Assembly (NCBI RefSeq): GCF_001051235.1
Contig: NZ_CBTJ020000024.1
Location: 1-64,000 of the forward strand
Reading direction: 5' to 3'
DNA length: 64,000 bases
Source: Candidatus Competibacter denitrificans Run_A_D11
GTDB lineage: Bacteria > Pseudomonadota > Gammaproteobacteria > Competibacterales > Competibacteraceae
Shown here piece by piece: positions 16,021 through 25,645 of this stretch (positions are counted from its first letter, which is position 1; each line of letters begins with the position of its first letter). The notes under the pieces were generated by a model. That model had not been told where the DNA came from, searched no databases, and saw nothing but the letters and a program-made list of their open reading frames with translations. Both the position numbers and the translations under genes were made by a program.

Positions 16021-19000
16021 GCCCGGATTTGGCGTACGCCAGTCCGCAGCGCCAATTCAACATTTTCCAGCAACTCGTCATCAGTGAAGGGTTTGGTCAT
16101 ATAGAAATTGACGCCAACCTTTTCCGCTTCCTGGCGATGTTTGGCCGTGGACCGGGATGTCACCATAATGACCGGCAAGGTACGGGTTGCTTCACGGCCC
16201 CGAACGTGAGCAGTGAGTTCCAAACCGTTCATCCGCGGCATTTCCAAATCGACCAGCAATAAATCCGGTTGACGCGCCTCAATCATACTAACCGCCTCTA
16301 AACCATCGCGGGCCATGCGCACTTCGAATCCCGCATCTGAGACTGCCTGGGCCAACGCCCGGCGCGCACTCAGTGAGTCATCAACCACAAGCGCCATCCG
16401 CTGACGGGTCTGGGCCGTAGCCACCGGAGCTGATTTTATTTCTCGGCGAGCGGTGCCTTCCAACTGTGATAACGGAGCGCTCAACAATTCGGGCAAATCC
16501 AGCACGGGAACGACGCTGCCATCACCCAAAATGGTGGCGCCGACGATGCCGCGTAGCTTGGGGAAATAGCGCCCCAGCGGTTTGACCACGAGATCCCGGC
16601 TATCCAGCACCTCCTGAGTCAGAACTGCACGGACCACACCCGTAGCATCCCGCACCAACATCAGCGCTGGCGTCTGGCGTTCAGCACCACGACGATCATG
16701 GGAGAGATGGAGCATCGCCTCTAGCGAGGTCATCTCATAAAAATCGTCTCCCATCCGATAAACCGTCTTCTCGCCCAACCGGTGGATTTCTCCCAACCCG
16801 GAGTAGAGAACCTGCTCAACACCACGGCTGGAGATCGCAAATCGCTGTTCATGCACACGAACCAATAAAGCATGGACAGCGATCAGAGTGACTGGGAGCC
16901 GAAGTTCCATCAAGCATCCCCGGCCCGCCTCGGAACGAATCTGAAATGAGCCTTTCAGTTCCCGCAAACGGCTATGCACCGCGTCCAGCCCCACGCCCCG
17001 CCCCGATGTTTGCGTCGCTTCGGAGCGCGTGGAAAATCCTGAAGTCAAAATGATTTGACTTAGCTCGGCCTCTCCGGGCGTAGCATCCGGTGCGATGAAG
17101 CCTCTCTCCTGAGCCACTCGGCGAATGGCAGCAAAATCCAACCCAGCGCCATCGTCCCGGCAACGCACAACGATAGTGCTGCCTTCGCGCACGAACGATA
17201 GATCAATCCGACCGACCGGATCTTTGCCCCGCGCCTCACGCTGCTCCGGTGCTTCGATCCCGTGATCGACGGCGTTACGCAAGATATGCATCAACGGATC
17301 GGTGATATCGGCCAGCAAATTACTGTCCATCATCGTCTCATCGCCGATGACCAGGAACTTCACTTCCTTATCCGTCAGGCGGCAGGTCTGACGCACACTA
17401 CGCTGCAAGCGGGGTACGATAGTCTTCACCGGCACCATGCGCGTGCGCAATACCGCCTCCTGGCTTTGCCGATGCAGGCGCCCTTGTGTGACCAGCAAAT
17501 CATCCAGAGCGCTTAGATCATCCCGGATATCTTGCCCTAACGCACGACTGTCGGCGGAGGCCTCCAACAAGCGATGGGTCACCGTGTTGAGTTCGTTGTA
17601 CTGCTCCAGTTCCAGTGGGTCAAAATCGCCCTTAGCGGCCACTTGATCGCGAAACGGTGCGATACCACGAATTTCCACCAACTGCTCCAGGTCGGCTGTC
17701 AATTGCTGGAAAACCTGGTGCTGGCTCTGTACTGCCCGCATCTGGCGCAATGCTTTGTGCGTCCGCTCCTGAACCTGCCCAGTCAGAATGATCGATTCCC
17801 CTACCAAGCGCAGAAGATCATCGACCAAAGTCGCTGGTACCCGCAGCATCGGGACTGTCGCCTGAGCACCAGTCGCCGCCGTAACCGTCTCAGCGGCTTC
17901 AGCCGTATCGCTTGGCTCAGCAGTTGCGAAGTGATCGACTGATTCAAGTCTGGATGCGGCCATGGCAGGCCGTTTCGGAGTAGACGGCAGTGCAACGTCA
18001 TCCTCCTTAGGCAAGCCCTGTTTATCGATTTGGTTGGCCCAATCAAGAATTCCTTGTAAAACCTCCTGCGCTTGCGGCGGTGGATCGCCTAAGCCAACCA
18101 AGGCCTCACTCATGTTTTCCAAACAATCGACCGCCGATAGCAACGTGTCTGCCAAGCGGCGGTTCGGTAAGGTCTGATGCTTGGAGAAAGCTTGCAGGAT
18201 ATCTTCCATGTGATGAGTGAGATTGGCGATGCCGCGCACACCCACCGTATTGCCGGCACCCTTGACGGTGTGAGCGATACGCTGGGCTACCTCGACATCG
18301 CGCAAAACACCGTTACCTGCCGCTAAGCGCTGGATAGCAGCCGATAATTCCGCCGTCTGGCTAGGCAACTCTTGTAACAAGCTATCCAGTAATTCAGGGT
18401 TCACGTCTCCTGGCAGCGCCAGTGAAACATGCTCCGGCAAGGCTTCCTGTGGCCGTGGCTCGACCGCCATCGCTTCCGGTATTGCAAAGGTCGGCGTAGC
18501 CAACAACTCTACCAGCGCATGTACCTCTTCCGTCGGCAGCGGGCTAGGCCAAATTGGATCACTAAAGCCCTCAACCAGTGCGTGGCTGGCTTTGCGATTC
18601 GGCAGCGTTTGCAAGTAATGTATGGCTCGCTCTGGCCAAGCCGCGATCAGATCGTATTCTCTTTCGGCCAGCGGACGAGGGAGGCCGGCAAACGCCATCA
18701 CGTTACCGTTTAAAAAGCCACAGGCCTGCTGCAAGCCGCTCAGACCCAGCGCTTCCGAGGCATCAGCCAAACGCGCGATTTGCTCAGCACAAGCCAGCAA
18801 AGCTTCCGAGCGCGCATCAGCATCAGCCCCGGCATCGACCGCAACAACTTTCATATCCTCGACAGTTTCGGTGATCGAACCGGCTTCAGCTAGGAGTAGA
18901 TCTACTAGCTCTTGATCAAAACCCGCCAAGTCTCCGGCCGCTTCTAGTTCCGTTTCATCTTCAATCGCCGCTTCCGGCGCGACCGCCTCTATGTCTGTCT

Positions 19001-20246
19001 CATCTTCAATCGTCGCTTCCGACGCGACCGCTGCTAGCTCCGTTTCATCTTCAATCGTCGCTTCCGACGCGACCGCCTCTATGTCTGTCTCATCTTCAAT
19101 CGTCGCTGCTGATTCGGCCGCTAGATCGAATCCCGAAACCGCCGCTACCGCCTCAACGCCTTTCGCTGCTATGGATTCCTCCATCGCTTGATTGAATCCA
19201 GTCAAGGAAGGGGCTATTTTCTCGTCACTTGCTAAGACAGGTTCAATTGCTCGGCTTTCTGTCGTAAACGCTGTTGCTGTCTCGACGCTGGCTGTGGACT
19301 CAGACTCCATTCCCATGAAATCTACGGTCAGATCAAGAAGATCACTCTCGGTCTCCGATAAAGGTCTATCGATTTCCGTCGGTTCGCTTGCAGCCTTGAC
19401 GACTTGCGGATTGGTCTCGACCGGCTTGGCTGTGGTGATTTCCTGAAAATGTCCAGCATCACTTGGTAGAGTCGCTATCGGCGGAGTACCGACCGCCAAT
19501 ACCTCCGGTTCCAGTGCGAAGGTGGTTGTTTCCGGCTGGGTAGCCTCCCCAATCGCTGCTACTTCCACAACGCTTGCTGAGGCAGGAGCCAATACATCTT
19601 CTTCCACACGGCCAGAGAAGACGTTCTCTGCATCGATAGTGTTCAAAGAATCGCTTAGAGGGAAATCCTCCGGCACCGGCTGTATAGCTTCATCCGCTAG
19701 CGCTTGCTCCAGGGTAGCCGACGCTTCCTCTTGGGTAGCCCCTGCTACAGACACCGCCGCCAGATTGTCGCTAACTGTTTGCACCGCCTCCTTTATTGGA
19801 TCAACAGCCGCCGGATGGGTTAGCCATTCCTGTAGGCGCAGGGCATCAGCTTCCGGCAGAGATCTGGACCAAATCGGACGTTGCAAGTGCTCCAGCAGGG
19901 CTTCACCGGCACTGGAATCGGTTTCACCCGACTCCAGGTAGCCCATGATCAATGCCGGCCATTCCTCTAGCGCTTCTCGATGCGCATCAACCCAGACGCC
20001 TTCCTGGTTGGCTAAAGCCAGCAATCGCTCATGAAATTGGGCACATACTTGCCCTAATCCCACTAAGCCACCCTGCTCGGCCAAAACACCGATCTGGCTG
20101 ACGTGCTCGCCATAGCGGCCAAGGCCATCGGCGACAACAGCAACATCTCCGGCCGCCTCTGGATCGGCTAGCCCTTCCATAAGCACGTCAACGACGGCGG
20201 CAATTTCCGCTTCCAGCGCGGAAGATATCTCGTTGGATAGGGTCAT
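16017..20246 (-). CDS. chpA: Hybrid chemotaxis histidine kinase ChpA (Pil-Chp)
   Basis: 1409 residues, shorter than the roughly 2500 of Pseudomonas ChpA. In order it has a FimL/Hpt-like domain without an obvious active His (about 1-135), a low-complexity acidic linker with tandem repeats (about 140-450) and a second similar domain (about 455-560). Then comes one canonical Hpt with QRIAHTVKGAGNTVG (about 665). The CheA core carries DPLMHILRNAVDHGIE and RDDGAGLD, then a CheW domain and a C-terminal receiver (LLVDLEMPRMNGLE, lysine in MTKPF). It should autophosphorylate and pass phosphate to PilG and PilH to control twitching or pilus cycling. pilJ is 69 bp upstream. Confidence 0.93.
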   Translation of the reverse strand: MTLSNEISSALEAEIAAVVDVLMEGLADPEAAGDVAVVADGLGRYGEHVSQIGVLAEQGGLVGLGQVCAQFHERLLALANQEGVWVDAHREALEEWPALIMGYLESGETDSSAGEALLEHLQRPIWSRSLPEADALRLQEWLTHPAAVDPIKEAVQTVSDNLAAVSVAGATQEEASATLEQALADEAIQPVPEDFPLSDSLNTIDAENVFSGRVEEDVLAPASASVVEVAAIGEATQPETTTFALEPEVLAVGTPPIATLPSDAGHFQEITTAKPVETNPQVVKAASEPTEIDRPLSETESDLLDLTVDFMGMESESTASVETATAFTTESRAIEPVLASDEKIAPSLTGFNQAMEESIAAKGVEAVAAVSGFDLAAESAATIEDETDIEAVASEATIEDETELAAVASEATIEDETDIEAVAPEAAIEDETELEAAGDLAGFDQELVDLLLAEAGSITETVEDMKVVAVDAGADADARSEALLACAEQIARLADASEALGLSGLQQACGFLNGNVMAFAGLPRPLAEREYDLIAAWPERAIHYLQTLPNRKASHALVEGFSDPIWPSPLPTEEVHALVELLATPTFAIPEAMAVEPRPQEALPEHVSLALPGDVNPELLDSLLQELPSQTAELSAAIQRLAAGNGVLRDVEVAQRIAHTVKGAGNTVGVRGIANLTHHMEDILQAFSKHQTLPNRRLADTLLSAVDCLENMSEALVGLGDPPPQAQEVLQGILDWANQIDKQGLPKEDDVALPSTPKRPAMAASRLESVDHFATAEPSDTAEAAETVTAATGAQATVPMLRVPATLVDDLLRLVGESIILTGQVQERTHKALRQMRAVQSQHQVFQQLTADLEQLVEIRGIAPFRDQVAAKGDFDPLELEQYNELNTVTHRLLEASADSRALGQDIRDDLSALDDLLVTQGRLHRQSQEAVLRTRMVPVKTIVPRLQRSVRQTCRLTDKEVKFLVIGDETMMDSNLLADITDPLMHILRNAVDHGIEAPEQREARGKDPVGRIDLSFVREGSTIVVRCRDDGAGLDFAAIRRVAQERGFIAPDATPGEAELSQIILTSGFSTRSEATQTSGRGVGLDAVHSRLRELKGSFQIRSEAGRGCLMELRLPVTLIAVHALLVRVHEQRFAISSRGVEQVLYSGLGEIHRLGEKTVYRMGDDFYEMTSLEAMLHLSHDRRGAERQTPALMLVRDATGVVRAVLTQEVLDSRDLVVKPLGRYFPKLRGIVGATILGDGSVVPVLDLPELLSAPLSQLEGTARREIKSAPVATAQTRQRMALVVDDSLSARRALAQAVSDAGFEVRMARDGLEAVSMIEARQPDLLLVDLEMPRMNGLELTAHVRGREATRTLPVIMVTSRSTAKHRQEAEKVGVNFYMTKPFTDDELLENVELALRTGVRQIRA
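18943..19110. repeat. 45-bp tandem repeat inside chpA
   Basis: About four head-to-tail copies of a 45-bp unit, recognisable by (C)ATCTTCAATCG at intervals of 45 bp (near 18955, 19000, 19045 and 19090). On the coding strand each unit encodes a 15-residue acidic block of the form TIEDET(D/E)(I/L)xAVAxEA. The length is a multiple of three, so copy number can change without breaking the frame. It lies in the flexible linker of ChpA. Confidence 0.85.
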
Positions 20247-20315
20247 TGGCTTTCAAGACCTGCTCGCGGCGCTGATCGGGACACCCTGGAATAAAGGCGC
20301 GGAGTAAATAAGCGC

Positions 20316-22112
20316 TTAAACACCTTGTACGGGTAACTTGAACACCCGAACCGAAGTCAGCAAGCTACCGGCGAAATCCACCAGGTTGTTGGTGTACTGG
20401 CTTTGCTCGACCAAGCGCTGACCCGTTTGCACCGTACTGCTTTGAATTTGCCTGGCCCTTTCCAGCAACGCATTACTGACACGCGCCTGTTCTTGAGAAC
20501 GGACGGCGATTTGCTGTACCGAAGACACCAGATCGGCTGTGGTCTGCTGCGTTTTCCTCATCTGCTCACCCGCTTGCTCGGCCAAGCGGCTACCCTCGAC
20601 GACCTGCGAAATCGCTTGGTTCATGGCATTGGCGGTATCAGCCGTTTCAACCTGAATACTGCTTACCAAGGTGGCGATTTGCGAGGTGGCCTCACGAGCG
20701 TTTTCCGCCAATCGCTGCACTTCGTCGGCCACCACCGCGAAACCGCGACCCGCTTCACCCGCCGAGGCGGCGTGCATACTCGCATTCAGCGCCAGGATAT
20801 GCGTGCGCTCAGCGATAGTGTTGATTAAGTTAACCACGCCGCTAATCTCTTGCGAGCGTTCACCCAAACGCTTGATACGTTTTTCCGTTTCGCGGATGGT
20901 ATCGCGCGTGCTGGTAATACCGTTGACCGTGCTGACCACCGTCTCTAAAGCTTTACCCGTGGTTTCAATGGCATGGGCAGCGGTTTGGTTGCATTCGTTT
21001 GCCAAAACAGCGATATGGTTCATGTCCGTAGCGGCGGCAGCCAGTTCGGTGGCAGCGCGTTCCACTTCCTGGCGCTCATCGCTGGCCACGGCCATCACGG
21101 CATCGGCCTGTGACTTAACCTGGCCGGATGCATTGGCGACTTCTTCTGAAAGCTGAGTCACCTCGCCCAACACCTTAGCCGTCTCGGTGGTCAGTAGATT
21201 GAGCGCATCGGCCATCGGGCCAGTCACGTCTTCGTTCACCGGTACTTTAACGGTAAGATCGCGTTGGCTCAGTTGGGAGACCGCTTGCAGCAGCAAAATG
21301 ATCGAACTATTCAAGTTATCATTCGCCTGTTCAGCTTCCACCAAGGTAGACACGCGCTCGTTCAGCAAACGATCAAATCCGCGACCCAGATCAGCTAATT
21401 CGTCAGTCCCCGTGAGATCGGTACGCACGGAGAAATCACCCTCCGCAACCTGTTGCACGGTCGTTGCTATCTTTTCGACCGGCTTGGCGATGGAATTGTA
21501 AGTCACGACACCCAAGCCAACCGCCACGAGAGCCGCGAGCAAGCCAATCACGATCATGATCGCGCTGAAATTCCGGCTGGTTTGAATTGCTTTTTGCATC
21601 GCGCTCACGGTATCACCTGCCATCTTTTGCTCGCGCGGATGCAGAATCTTTCCATGGACCGGTTCTACAGCGCTCGCCAGAGAGTTAGCCACGAATAGAT
21701 TAAATTTAGTTCGGTCCTGTGCTTGCATTAGCGTTGTTGCTTCCGCGAACGTGCTGTCCATCGATTCCTTGGCACTCAAAACCTCTTCCTTCTGTGCACC
21801 GACAGGAATTTGTTTTAGATATTTTTCCCAAGCCGCATCGTATTCCACCCTGAGATCAGACAGGTTTTTTACAGCCTGCGCCCAACTGATCAGACCCAAA
21901 TTCGTGTTATGAATCAGATCGGTAAATTCGATAGCAATGACATGGGTCAAATCCGCCGAGGCTTTCTGGTCTTCTACCGCTTGGGCAGCATTGTTGAACG
22001 CATTATTGGCCTGATTTAATCCGAGATAGCCGGTAAAACCAATAATCAACACCGCCAATAGCAGGGCAGTAATCAAAACCAACAATCGCGCACTAATTTT
22101 GAGATTATTCAT
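20316..22112 (-). CDS. pilJ: Methyl-accepting chemotaxis protein PilJ
   Basis: 598 residues with an N-terminal membrane helix (about 10-30), a periplasmic region of about 150 residues and a second membrane helix (about 185-207). A HAMP domain ([18 protein letters not shown]) follows, then a long signalling coiled coil. The hairpin tip reads [20 protein letters not shown], close to PilJ. The protein senses pilus or surface state and controls ChpA through PilI. It lies 69 bp upstream of chpA. A gene for a solute-binding protein separates it from pilI, which is unusual. Confidence 0.93.
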   Translation of the reverse strand: MNNLKISARLLVLITALLLAVLIIGFTGYLGLNQANNAFNNAAQAVEDQKASADLTHVIAIEFTDLIHNTNLGLISWAQAVKNLSDLRVEYDAAWEKYLKQIPVGAQKEEVLSAKESMDSTFAEATTLMQAQDRTKFNLFVANSLASAVEPVHGKILHPREQKMAGDTVSAMQKAIQTSRNFSAIMIVIGLLAALVAVGLGVVTYNSIAKPVEKIATTVQQVAEGDFSVRTDLTGTDELADLGRGFDRLLNERVSTLVEAEQANDNLNSSIILLLQAVSQLSQRDLTVKVPVNEDVTGPMADALNLLTTETAKVLGEVTQLSEEVANASGQVKSQADAVMAVASDERQEVERAATELAAAATDMNHIAVLANECNQTAAHAIETTGKALETVVSTVNGITSTRDTIRETEKRIKRLGERSQEISGVVNLINTIAERTHILALNASMHAASAGEAGRGFAVVADEVQRLAENAREATSQIATLVSSIQVETADTANAMNQAISQVVEGSRLAEQAGEQMRKTQQTTADLVSSVQQIAVRSQEQARVSNALLERARQIQSSTVQTGQRLVEQSQYTNNLVDFAGSLLTSVRVFKLPVQGV

Positions 22113-22242
22113 GGCTGTCTTTCACCACACTAGTTTGAACATATTTGAATTCTGGCAAAGGCTGATCGTCATTCAGTCTTTAATTTACCGATAGTTAAGC
22201 CGCTTGATTCCAAGCCAAGAAAGGGTGCGATTCACTTGAGGC

Positions 22243-23046
22243 TCACTGTTTGACAGTGTTGAACCAGTCAGAATTTTTAAACCATTTTTGGTATAATTTG
22301 TATTTAATACCATCTTTATTGATTTTTTTCACAAAGCCATTTAACCACTCAACAAAGGCTGCATCCCCCTTACGCACTCCCCAGCCTAAGCGTTCGAGTG
22401 TAAAAGGTTGATCTAAGAAAACTAGTTTTTCACTACCCTGCCGAGCAATGGCGACTGCATTTGATGGCGAATCGTAAACAAAAGCATCAATCTTCCCCTC
22501 GATAAGGGCCGCCACCCCATCCTGCTCTGCTTTGAAGGAACTGTAAGTCGCATTAGGGATGTTTTGTTTTACCGCCGCTTCACCGGTGGTTTCCGCCTTT
22601 GAAGCCACCTTATATTTCGAATCATTTAAATCACGATATGACTTAATCTTATCGGAAAGCTCCTTACGGATTAGCACGGTCTGGCCAATCGAGATATAAG
22701 AATCAGAGAAATCAATCTTTTTACGACGTTCATCGGTGATAGTCATGCCACCCATAATAATTTCGCACTTGCCATCAAGCAAAGCAGTAATGATGTCGGC
22801 CCAAGGTGTATCTGATAATTGAAGCTGAACACCCAACTCCTTGGCGATGAGGCCAGCCATATCTGCATCAAAACCGATAATTTGATTTTGCTTATCGAGC
22901 ATTGCAAACGGCATATATTTGGATTCGGTACAGACTTTCAAGGTGCCATTTTTCTTGATGCCTTCCAAAGTATTGGCATAAGAAGAAAAACCGACCAAAG
23001 AAAAAGAAAAGATGAGAATCGCAGAAATAAAAGAAAATTTTGTCAT
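22243..23046 (-). CDS. Periplasmic polar amino-acid-binding protein (PBPb fold)
   Basis: 267 residues. A signal peptide is visible at 1-24 (FSFISAILIFSFSLVGFSSYA). The mature part starts with the family pattern IKKNGTLKVCTESKYMPFAM, followed by GFDADMAGLIAKELG and the ligand-loop segment MGGMTITDERRKKIDFSDSY. These mark the polar amino-acid (type F) solute-binding family. No ABC permease or ATPase is nearby; instead it sits between pilI and pilJ on the same strand. It may belong to a transporter elsewhere or present a ligand to PilJ. It is more AT-rich than chpA. The ATG at 23046 gives a proper signal peptide, so the longer frame is rejected. Confidence 0.88.
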   Translation of the reverse strand: MTKFSFISAILIFSFSLVGFSSYANTLEGIKKNGTLKVCTESKYMPFAMLDKQNQIIGFDADMAGLIAKELGVQLQLSDTPWADIITALLDGKCEIIMGGMTITDERRKKIDFSDSYISIGQTVLIRKELSDKIKSYRDLNDSKYKVASKAETTGEAAVKQNIPNATYSSFKAEQDGVAALIEGKIDAFVYDSPSNAVAIARQGSEKLVFLDQPFTLERLGWGVRKGDAAFVEWLNGFVKKINKDGIKYKLYQKWFKNSDWFNTVKQ

Positions 23047-23116
23047 GAAGGTAATCTCTGTATAAACCCTTAAATTCAAAAAGCAAGCTTCGCCGGGCCT
23101 ATTCCATCTCATTAGC

Positions 23117-23674
23117 CTATGAGCGATAAAAATCAGCCGTTACGGCCGACGCCGCCAAAGATTGGAAGAAATTACGATGGTCGAATTCCACCCAAACGAT
23201 TTTATCGAAACTGTAAATATCACCGGCATACCCCCGCAGCGCGGCCGGTAATGGTGGTGGATGAGCTAATTTATGACTGGTATCGACCGTCTGCGGCAGG
23301 CTCTCCACGAAGAAACCAACCATATCGCCCCCCTCACCGAGCAACAACAAATAATGGTTGTCGGGGGCTACATTGTCTAAGCCCAACGATGCTTTGAAGT
23401 TAAAAACCGGTACCAGGTTGCCACGAAGATTGAGAAGGCCGACCAGCCATGGCGGTGTTTGCGGCACGGGATAGACCGTCGCCCGCTCAACCACTTCACT
23501 CACTGTATCAATGTCAATAAGAAACCCCATATTCCCCATCCGGAAACCGTAACGTATCCGCTGGCGCAATACCGGTTTAAGCCCTACAATCGCCCCTCTT
23601 GCCGGATTAAAGCGATTAAGAGCCGCACTGGGGGCTAACAAACGCGGATTTTCCGTCGTCTCTTCCCTTGCCAT
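23117..23674 (-). CDS. pilI: CheW-like adaptor PilI
   Basis: 185 residues with a single CheW domain. Diagnostic segments are RYGFRMGNMGFLIDIDTVSE, PQTPPWLVGLLNLRGNLVPV and FNFKASLGLD. It should link PilJ signalling tips to the CheW-like domain of ChpA in the cytoplasm. It follows pilH after 77 bp on the same strand. The Pil-Chp order pilG-pilH-pilI is conserved. Confidence 0.88.
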   Translation of the reverse strand: MAREETTENPRLLAPSAALNRFNPARGAIVGLKPVLRQRIRYGFRMGNMGFLIDIDTVSEVVERATVYPVPQTPPWLVGLLNLRGNLVPVFNFKASLGLDNVAPDNHYLLLLGEGGDMVGFFVESLPQTVDTSHKLAHPPPLPAALRGYAGDIYSFDKIVWVEFDHRNFFQSLAASAVTADFYRS

Positions 23675-23751
23675 CGCTCACTTTCCCCAAGTTCCAAGCC
23701 AACTTAATAATCTTCCCGTCTAAAAACTAAGAGCTTCGCAGCCATCATCAT

Positions 23752-24114
23752 TTAGCGAAAAGCTTTTAGCTGATCAATAATTTCATCTGCTGAATATGGT
23801 TTTGTCACATACCCTTTAGCGCCTTGCATCTGTGCCCAGAGACGATCCGCTTTCTGATTTTTGCTCGTTACAAAAATGACCGGAATCGCCTTGGTCTCTT
23901 CGTCAGCAGTTAAAGCACGGCACGTCGCAAAACCATCCATGCTGGGCATGATGATGTCCATGAAAATGATACTCGGCTTTTCCGCTTTAGCTTTTTGAAT
24001 CGCCTCTTTCCCATCAGAGGCGGAAACCACAACAAAACCAGCCTCTGAAAGAATATTGGTAATATTCTTCAGATCAGCCGGCGAATCATCCACTACCAAT
24101 ATCTTATTGATCAT
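23752..24114 (-). CDS. pilH: Response regulator PilH (CheY-like)
   Basis: 120 residues from MINKILVVDDSPADLKN, a stand-alone receiver domain. The acidic pair is in VVDDSPAD, the phosphorylation site is in SIIFMDIIMPSMDGF, the threonine in VIFVTSKNQK and the lysine in GYVTKPYSADE. In Pseudomonas PilH acts with PilG downstream of ChpA to set retraction and polarity. The ATG at 24114 has GAGG nine bases upstream and matches PilH N-termini. An alternative ATG at 24135 adds seven residues. Confidence 0.9.
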   Translation of the reverse strand: MINKILVVDDSPADLKNITNILSEAGFVVVSASDGKEAIQKAKAEKPSIIFMDIIMPSMDGFATCRALTADEETKAIPVIFVTSKNQKADRLWAQMQGAKGYVTKPYSADEIIDQLKAFR

Positions 24115-24257
24115 CGCTTCTTGCCTCTGCATCAAGCCCAGTAAAATGATTAAATGAACACGACTCTAATTCGGCCAAGAGCCTATTACTAGAGTCATCA
24201 TTGAAAACTGTTCTCTATAAGACTATTAAATATCTAAGCTGCAAAAATTCTTATAAA

Positions 24258-25088
24258 TTACTTTAAGTATTTTTTCACTGTTTTCTGAAAAGTTTCCTGT
24301 TTAACAGGCTTTGTCAAATAAGTATCACAGCCCGCCAATGCTCCCTTTACGCGGTCGAAAGGAGAAGATTTACTGGTTAACATAATCACCGGAATCTTCT
24401 TTTTTGCTTTATCTTTCTTAAACATCTTACAAAGCTGATACCCGTCTATGCCTGGTAAAACGACGTCTAGAAAGACCAGGTTATAGTAATTCTTATTAAT
24501 ATATTCAATTGCCTGTTCTCCAGTCTCTGCCGTATGCACATGGATACCAAACATTTTTAGCTCCAGTTCGATTTGCTTTCTTACCGGCGCACTGTCATCA
24601 ACCACTAAAGCGGTTAAGGTAGGCGCTGCATTGGGAGCATCGGCTTTTACAACGCTATCAGCGGCAGGTTTTACTGGTTCGGTAGTTAATTTCTGGTTGG
24701 GGTCTACTCCAATGATTCGCTCATGATCACTTTGTAATTCTTTGTTTGCCAAGTGATCGAGAACGTTGATAACCCGGCTGGCAACGAAAGGACGACGAAT
24801 ATAATGGAGTATGGAATCTGGCGGTTCTTCATGGGTAACCATGATCGTTGGGATATTCGACCGGTAACTGGTACTACCACCAGTAGCTGTACCTCCCTTA
24901 GCCTGCCGCCACTCACCCATCGCTTGTGGATCGTCGGCATCCACTATCAGTATATCGGTCAGCTCTCCGGGAACAGCAACGATATAGGTATAATTACGGT
25001 ATTGAGACAATTTGAATATATTGCGCAATATATTCCTTTCGGACTCAGAGATGCCAATCATGGCGACTTGAAAAGTTTTCTTGCCCAT
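24258..25088 (-). CDS. pilG: PilG-like response regulator with an extra degenerate receiver
   Basis: 276 residues, about twice the size of Pseudomonas PilG (135). The C-terminal half (about 155-276) is a canonical receiver: TALVVDDSAPVRK, the phospho-site in YNLVFLDVVLPGIDGYQL, VIMLTSKSSP and DTYLTKPVK. The N-terminal half (about 1-125) looks like a receiver that has lost its chemistry. It retains DILIVDADDPQ, PTIMVTHEEPP and RRPFVASRVINVLDHL but has no clear acidic pocket. Position as first large gene of the Pil-Chp cluster supports a PilG role; the added domain could bind a polar partner. Joined to pilH by 143 bp. Confidence 0.8.
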   Translation of the reverse strand: MGKKTFQVAMIGISESERNILRNIFKLSQYRNYTYIVAVPGELTDILIVDADDPQAMGEWRQAKGGTATGGSTSYRSNIPTIMVTHEEPPDSILHYIRRPFVASRVINVLDHLANKELQSDHERIIGVDPNQKLTTEPVKPAADSVVKADAPNAAPTLTALVVDDSAPVRKQIELELKMFGIHVHTAETGEQAIEYINKNYYNLVFLDVVLPGIDGYQLCKMFKKDKAKKKIPVIMLTSKSSPFDRVKGALAGCDTYLTKPVKQETFQKTVKKYLK

Positions 25089-25116
25089 TCGTACTAATTC
25101 CCCACTTCAGAGAATG

Positions 25117-25293
25117 TCAAATTGCTTGAAATTCAAGCCTGATTGTAGGTCCCTTTAGGTACATAGAGCGATGCCCGCTCCCCAAACGTCGTTTCAAGCT
25201 ATCCTGAGACAATACGTTCTTGCCTGTCACACTCTCTCTAAATTTAGATATTGAGGCCGAATCGATAAACCCTGAGCCATAAAATTCAACCAT
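25117..25293 (-). CDS. Putative 58-residue protein upstream of pilG
   Basis: A short open frame from ATG at 25293 to TGA at 25117. The product begins MVEFYGSGFIDSASISKF and includes LSQDSLKRRLGSGHRS. A good ribosome site (AGGGAGA) lies 8-9 bases before the ATG, and a promoter-like pair is about 75 bp upstream. The gap to pilG is 28 bp. I do not recognise the product; it has no membrane segment or signal peptide and is rather basic. It could also be a leader of the pilG message. Coding is supported only by the frame, the ribosome site and position. Confidence 0.45.
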   Translation of the reverse strand: MVEFYGSGFIDSASISKFRESVTGKNVLSQDSLKRRLGSGHRSMYLKGPTIRLEFQAI

Positions 25294-25645
25294 GCGGATA
25301 GTCTCCCTATAGCACCTAATCCCCTAGGCTGACATCGCAAAAATATATAATTATTGTTACATCTTATTTATTATAGTCTAAAATAGGAATTTTACAATAT
25401 CTAAAAAGAGCCTAAAAACCATTCTAAATCTGAAAAATTAGTCGCAACGCACCACACACCCGCAAGATAGATGGATAAAAATTATGCACAAGTATAGAAA
25501 ATATACAAAAATTCACCATGAGCAAACTCTAGTTTGACTTAAGTACCTTATGATCCTTAGTGAATACCTAACCTGGCTATAAGGGTGTCGTCTAACGTAC
25601 CCTGAGCGCAATCTGATCACCGACAAGAGTCATACTCAGGCTGAT
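25294..25645. other. AT-rich intergenic region between dnaE and the Pil-Chp cluster
   Basis: This 352-bp stretch is markedly richer in A and T than the dnaE side. It carries the promoter-like pair at 25370-25397 for the genes to its left. No hairpin with a T-run for dnaE termination and no further convincing reading frame is seen. Confidence 0.6.
25370..25397 (-). promoter_or_regulatory. Sigma-70-type promoter for the Pil-Chp cluster
   Basis: On the minus strand TTGTAA (25397-25392) and a perfect TATAAT (25375-25370) are separated by 16 bp, in an AT-rich stretch. A start near 25363 would give about 70 bases of leader before the 58-codon frame and about 275 before pilG. Chance matches are common in AT-rich DNA, hence the moderate confidence. 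Confidence 0.5.

Noticed and set aside
19192..19941. Ser/Thr-rich plus-strand frames opposite chpA
   Set aside because: Shadows of the acidic linker of ChpA; the minus-strand frame is continuous with recognised kinase domains.
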